From Candidatus Aminicenantes bacterium JdFR-78 (GTDB taxonomy: Bacteria; Acidobacteriota; Aminicenantia; JdFR-78), in the NCBI GenBank assembly GCA_002010665.1, contig MTON01000024.1, forward strand, positions 206,072-268,811: DNA of 62,740 nucleotides, in the 5' to 3' direction. The position numbers were made by a program, and so were the translations under genes. This document shows, piece after piece, positions 61,190-62,740 of this stretch. Under the pieces are notes generated by a model. It searched no databases. It was not told where the DNA came from and saw only the letters and a program-made list of their open reading frames with translations. Within the stretch, counting starts at the first letter, position 1, and each line of letters begins with the position of its first letter.

Positions 61190-61333
61190 AAGAGGAAAAA
61201 TTGTTCTTCCAAGAAACAATTGTTTTCATCGCACAAATCAAAGATGTGGTCGAAAATGTTCAAATCAGCCCACCGCTCGGAAGAAAATTCACACGAAAGC
61301 GTGAGCTGAAAACAAATATCCACTATTATTAAA
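61190..61333 (+). pseudogene. Relic of a metF-like 3' end
   Basis: The frame between a TAA at 61187-61189 and a TAA at 61331-61333 contains 16 codons (61237-61284) whose translation IKDVVENVQISPPLGR matches IKDMVEGVQISPPFGR at the C terminus of the bifunctional enzyme (60138-60185). Nucleotide identity is 39 of 48 by my count, with many of the changes at third positions. The flanking codons show no match. Confidence 0.75.
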
Positions 61334-61347
61334 AGTCAACAAATAAT

Positions 61348-62433
61348 CTATCCAATTTCTTCTTTTATCCATAGTTTTTCACCTTTGACCCAATCTGTTA
61401 CTATTTGCTTATAATCTTCTTTAATTTTGTATATATGATCTTTCTCACTGTGACTCCACGAACTCTCAATTATATCCTCTTTTTCCAATGGCTTTCTCCT
61501 CATTTTCAACCCAGCTCGAGCCCCAGCAATATCTCTACCCGTTATCTTTTTATCAATTCCTTCAGATGGCCTTCTCTTAGCAATTTCGTTCATCAAAAAA
61601 GTTACTGTTTTACTCGTTGCTGGCTCTTTATCAACTTGAACTAAAGCTGCTAAAAGTAATCGTTGATATGGAGTTGAGTCTTTCAAATATGAAAGAAGTT
61701 CGGCTTTTGTCCAAGGTTCTTCTTTCTTAGCAAACTCCTCTGATTTTCCTTCACCTGGTTCCTCTTCTACAGTTGATTTTGTTGTTGCTATTTCTATTAT
61801 GAGCCTAACTATATTTCCTATATTAATGCTTTCCACAGGTAGAAGAAGATTTTGAACTTTTTCAATAGCTTCTTTTTCTCCTATTACCGGCACTAATTCC
61901 TCTTTTAAGTTTATTATTTCCATCAAATCTTCATAAAGAACCAAACGCATTCTATCTTTATATTTACTCCCAAGAATTTGCTCAGTTAAAGGTTGTATAT
62001 CACCTTTACCAATAATATATAAGCCGAAAATACTTCCTTTTTCTGTTTCCTTAGATAGTTTTTCAAGGTAATCGCCAAGTTGAGTTACACTGCCAATGGG
62101 CCATGTACTTGTTTTAACTTCAAGGACTATAGTATCTCCGTTCTCTCTCCTCCAGACTCCATCATAGTTATCTTCTCCTGATTTTCCTACATACCGTCCA
62201 TATTCTATTTCAAATCCGAGTCTTTTCCCTAATGATATTGCTAAATCCTGAAATGCTCGATTATAAGGGTCATGAGCACCAGAACTTTTGTTTATACATT
62301 CATCTAACCACCCTTTTATTTGCTCAGAAGACCATTTATCTTGTTCTATAAATTCTCTAAACCTTTCTGCTTGTTCAGCTCCATCTTTTAGTTCATTTCC
62401 TATTAAGTGCAAAATATCTTTTATTTCAATCAT
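61348..62433 (-). CDS. PD-(D/E)XK nuclease-like protein with winged-helix-like C terminus
   Basis: The 361-aa protein has a helical N terminus (1-50), a PD-(D/E)XK core: the helix FQDLAISLGKRLGFEIEYG, D91 in DNYDGVW, E105 and K107 in IVLEVKTS, and a RecB-like Q118-X3-Y122. A charged linker follows (about 225-245), then a C-terminal domain (about 250-355: SYLKDSTPYQRLLLAALVQ, then GRDIAGARAGLKMRRKP) resembling a winged helix. No methyltransferase lies beside it, so it is an orphan restriction-like nuclease, probably defensive. AAGGAG precedes the ATG. I do not recognise a named family. Confidence 0.65.
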   Translation of the reverse strand: MIEIKDILHLIGNELKDGAEQAERFREFIEQDKWSSEQIKGWLDECINKSSGAHDPYNRAFQDLAISLGKRLGFEIEYGRYVGKSGEDNYDGVWRRENGDTIVLEVKTSTWPIGSVTQLGDYLEKLSKETEKGSIFGLYIIGKGDIQPLTEQILGSKYKDRMRLVLYEDLMEIINLKEELVPVIGEKEAIEKVQNLLLPVESINIGNIVRLIIEIATTKSTVEEEPGEGKSEEFAKKEEPWTKAELLSYLKDSTPYQRLLLAALVQVDKEPATSKTVTFLMNEIAKRRPSEGIDKKITGRDIAGARAGLKMRRKPLEKEDIIESSWSHSEKDHIYKIKEDYKQIVTDWVKGEKLWIKEEIG

Positions 62434-62472
62434 TTTATAACTCCTTTTTTATTAATTTTCTGATTGTTGACT

Positions 62473-62518
62473 TATATCCGCTCATTTTTGGTGTATATAC
62501 GCTCTTTTGCGGATATAC
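62473..62518. promoter_or_regulatory. Operator-like array upstream of the nuclease gene
   Basis: TATATCCGCTC (62473-62483) and TATATACGCTC (62494-62504) are direct repeats exactly 21 nt apart. The second copy also forms an inverted repeat, GTATATACGC (62493-62502) with GCGGATATAC (62509-62518), 9 of 10 bases complementary, 6-nt gap. The array lies 40-85 nt before the nuclease start, where a repressor would act. The GATATAAG within it could serve as the -10 box. Confidence 0.55.
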
Positions 62519-62612
62519 ATTTCATACCTTTAACAATAAAAAATTTTTAATTCTTAAATCCGAATCAGCTCTTAATCCTCTTTGCCTACTCTGCACTCGA
62601 AACCCCTTTTCC

Positions 62613-62643
62613 TTTTATCACAATAAAAAAATAAATGTCAAGT
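62613..62643. repeat. Imperfect direct repeat, right copy
   Basis: TTTTATCACAAT followed by an A-tract and TAAATGTCAAGT; see the left copy at 61144-61173. Together they bracket a 1.5 kb segment containing the nuclease gene. Confidence 0.35.
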
Positions 62644-62740
62644 TTCAGAATTCTCTTGGCCAAAATAGATATAGACATATTTACCAGTTAGAGAGGAAAA
62701 AGTTAATAAAGAGAGTTGAGGCTGCCCATCACATCCTGGG

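Larger units (their letters stand above)
61028..61347. other. Intergenic accessory segment with metF relic and direct repeat copy
   Basis: There is no complete gene in these 320 nt. It holds a leader for mntA (61028-61060), a low-complexity word repeat at 61144-61173 that recurs at 62613-62643, the metF 3'-end relic at 61237-61284, and the small GAAA hairpin CACGAAAGCGTG at 61291-61302. The remainder shows no structure to me. Confidence 0.6.
62434..62740. other. Upstream region of the nuclease gene and right edge
   Basis: These 307 nt contain the nuclease gene's Shine-Dalgarno, the three-box operator-like array at 62473-62518 and the right copy of the direct repeat at 62613-62643. A plus-strand open frame without a start codon runs from about 62622 to the edge, but its meaning cannot be judged. 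Confidence 0.5.

Noticed and set aside
62622-62740. Plus-strand open frame running into the right edge
   Set aside because: No start codon or Shine-Dalgarno is visible, and the part in view is too short to recognise.

Overview
The window is AT-rich (about one third G+C by eye), densely coded bacterial DNA with about 50 genes. It looks like the chromosome of an uncultured Gram-negative bacterium. Outer-membrane features support this (a BamD-like protein, beta-barrel-like proteins, PilT). Mpl points to a diaminopimelate-type peptidoglycan. Acidobacteriota-related lineages such as Aminicenantes would fit, but no rRNA is present and this is a weak guess. An archaeal/eukaryotic-type ProRS and a truncated IPCT/DIPP-synthase-like gene at the left edge hint at a thermophilic or mixed ancestry.

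Layout. 1-5.8 kb: IPCT/DIPPS-like gene (cut by the edge), lpdA, a membrane Fe-S oxidoreductase of the EtfAB:quinone type, and threonine aldolase. 5.9-15.6 kb (plus strand): a free PASTA protein, rpe, a sugar-nucleotide epimerase, a BamD-like protein, a Ca2+-type P-ATPase, an outer-membrane protein, a subtilase and recN. 15.6-30.8 kb (mostly minus): a thioredoxin-TPR protein, miaB (plus), DUF192, pcm, proS, an EF-G paralogue, rho, and the tig-clpP-clpX-lon proteostasis operon headed by tRNA-Leu(UAG). 30.8-36 kb: a TPR protein with a protease-like domain that has lost its serine, then membrane proteins and a lipid kinase. 36-47.8 kb (minus): slt, alaS, pilT, ilvE, a Ser/Thr kinase, rsmE, dnaJ, dnaK, grpE and hrcA. 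47.9-50.2 kb: LD-carboxypeptidase and Mpl, a peptidoglycan-recycling pair. 50.2-54.2 kb (minus): DUF362, DUF2905, methylmalonyl-CoA epimerase, meaB and acyl-CoA dehydrogenase. 54.4-57.6 kb: a polytopic spermidine-synthase-like protein overlapping an exported PIMT tail to tail. 57.7-62.7 kb is accessory: mntA with a broken hepT, metF, an intact hepT-mntA pair, a relic of a second metF 3' end, and a PD-(D/E)XK nuclease gene preceded by an operator-like array.

How the genes work together. Stress proteostasis is heavily represented (HrcA-GrpE-DnaK-DnaJ, Tig-ClpXP-Lon, two PIMTs). EtfAB:quinone oxidoreductase, acyl-CoA dehydrogenase, MeaB/epimerase, IlvE and Lpd suggest branched-chain amino acid or fatty acid oxidation, although the mutase and Etf lie outside the window.

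Two genome-wide habits stand out. Convergent core genes end within 1-9 nt of each other or overlap. Several first genes of transcripts have a sigma70-like -10 box ending only 7-12 nt before the ATG and no Shine-Dalgarno sequence, suggesting leaderless mRNAs. The most novel area is 57.6-62.7 kb, which has the look of a small, turning-over defence/toxin-antitoxin island.
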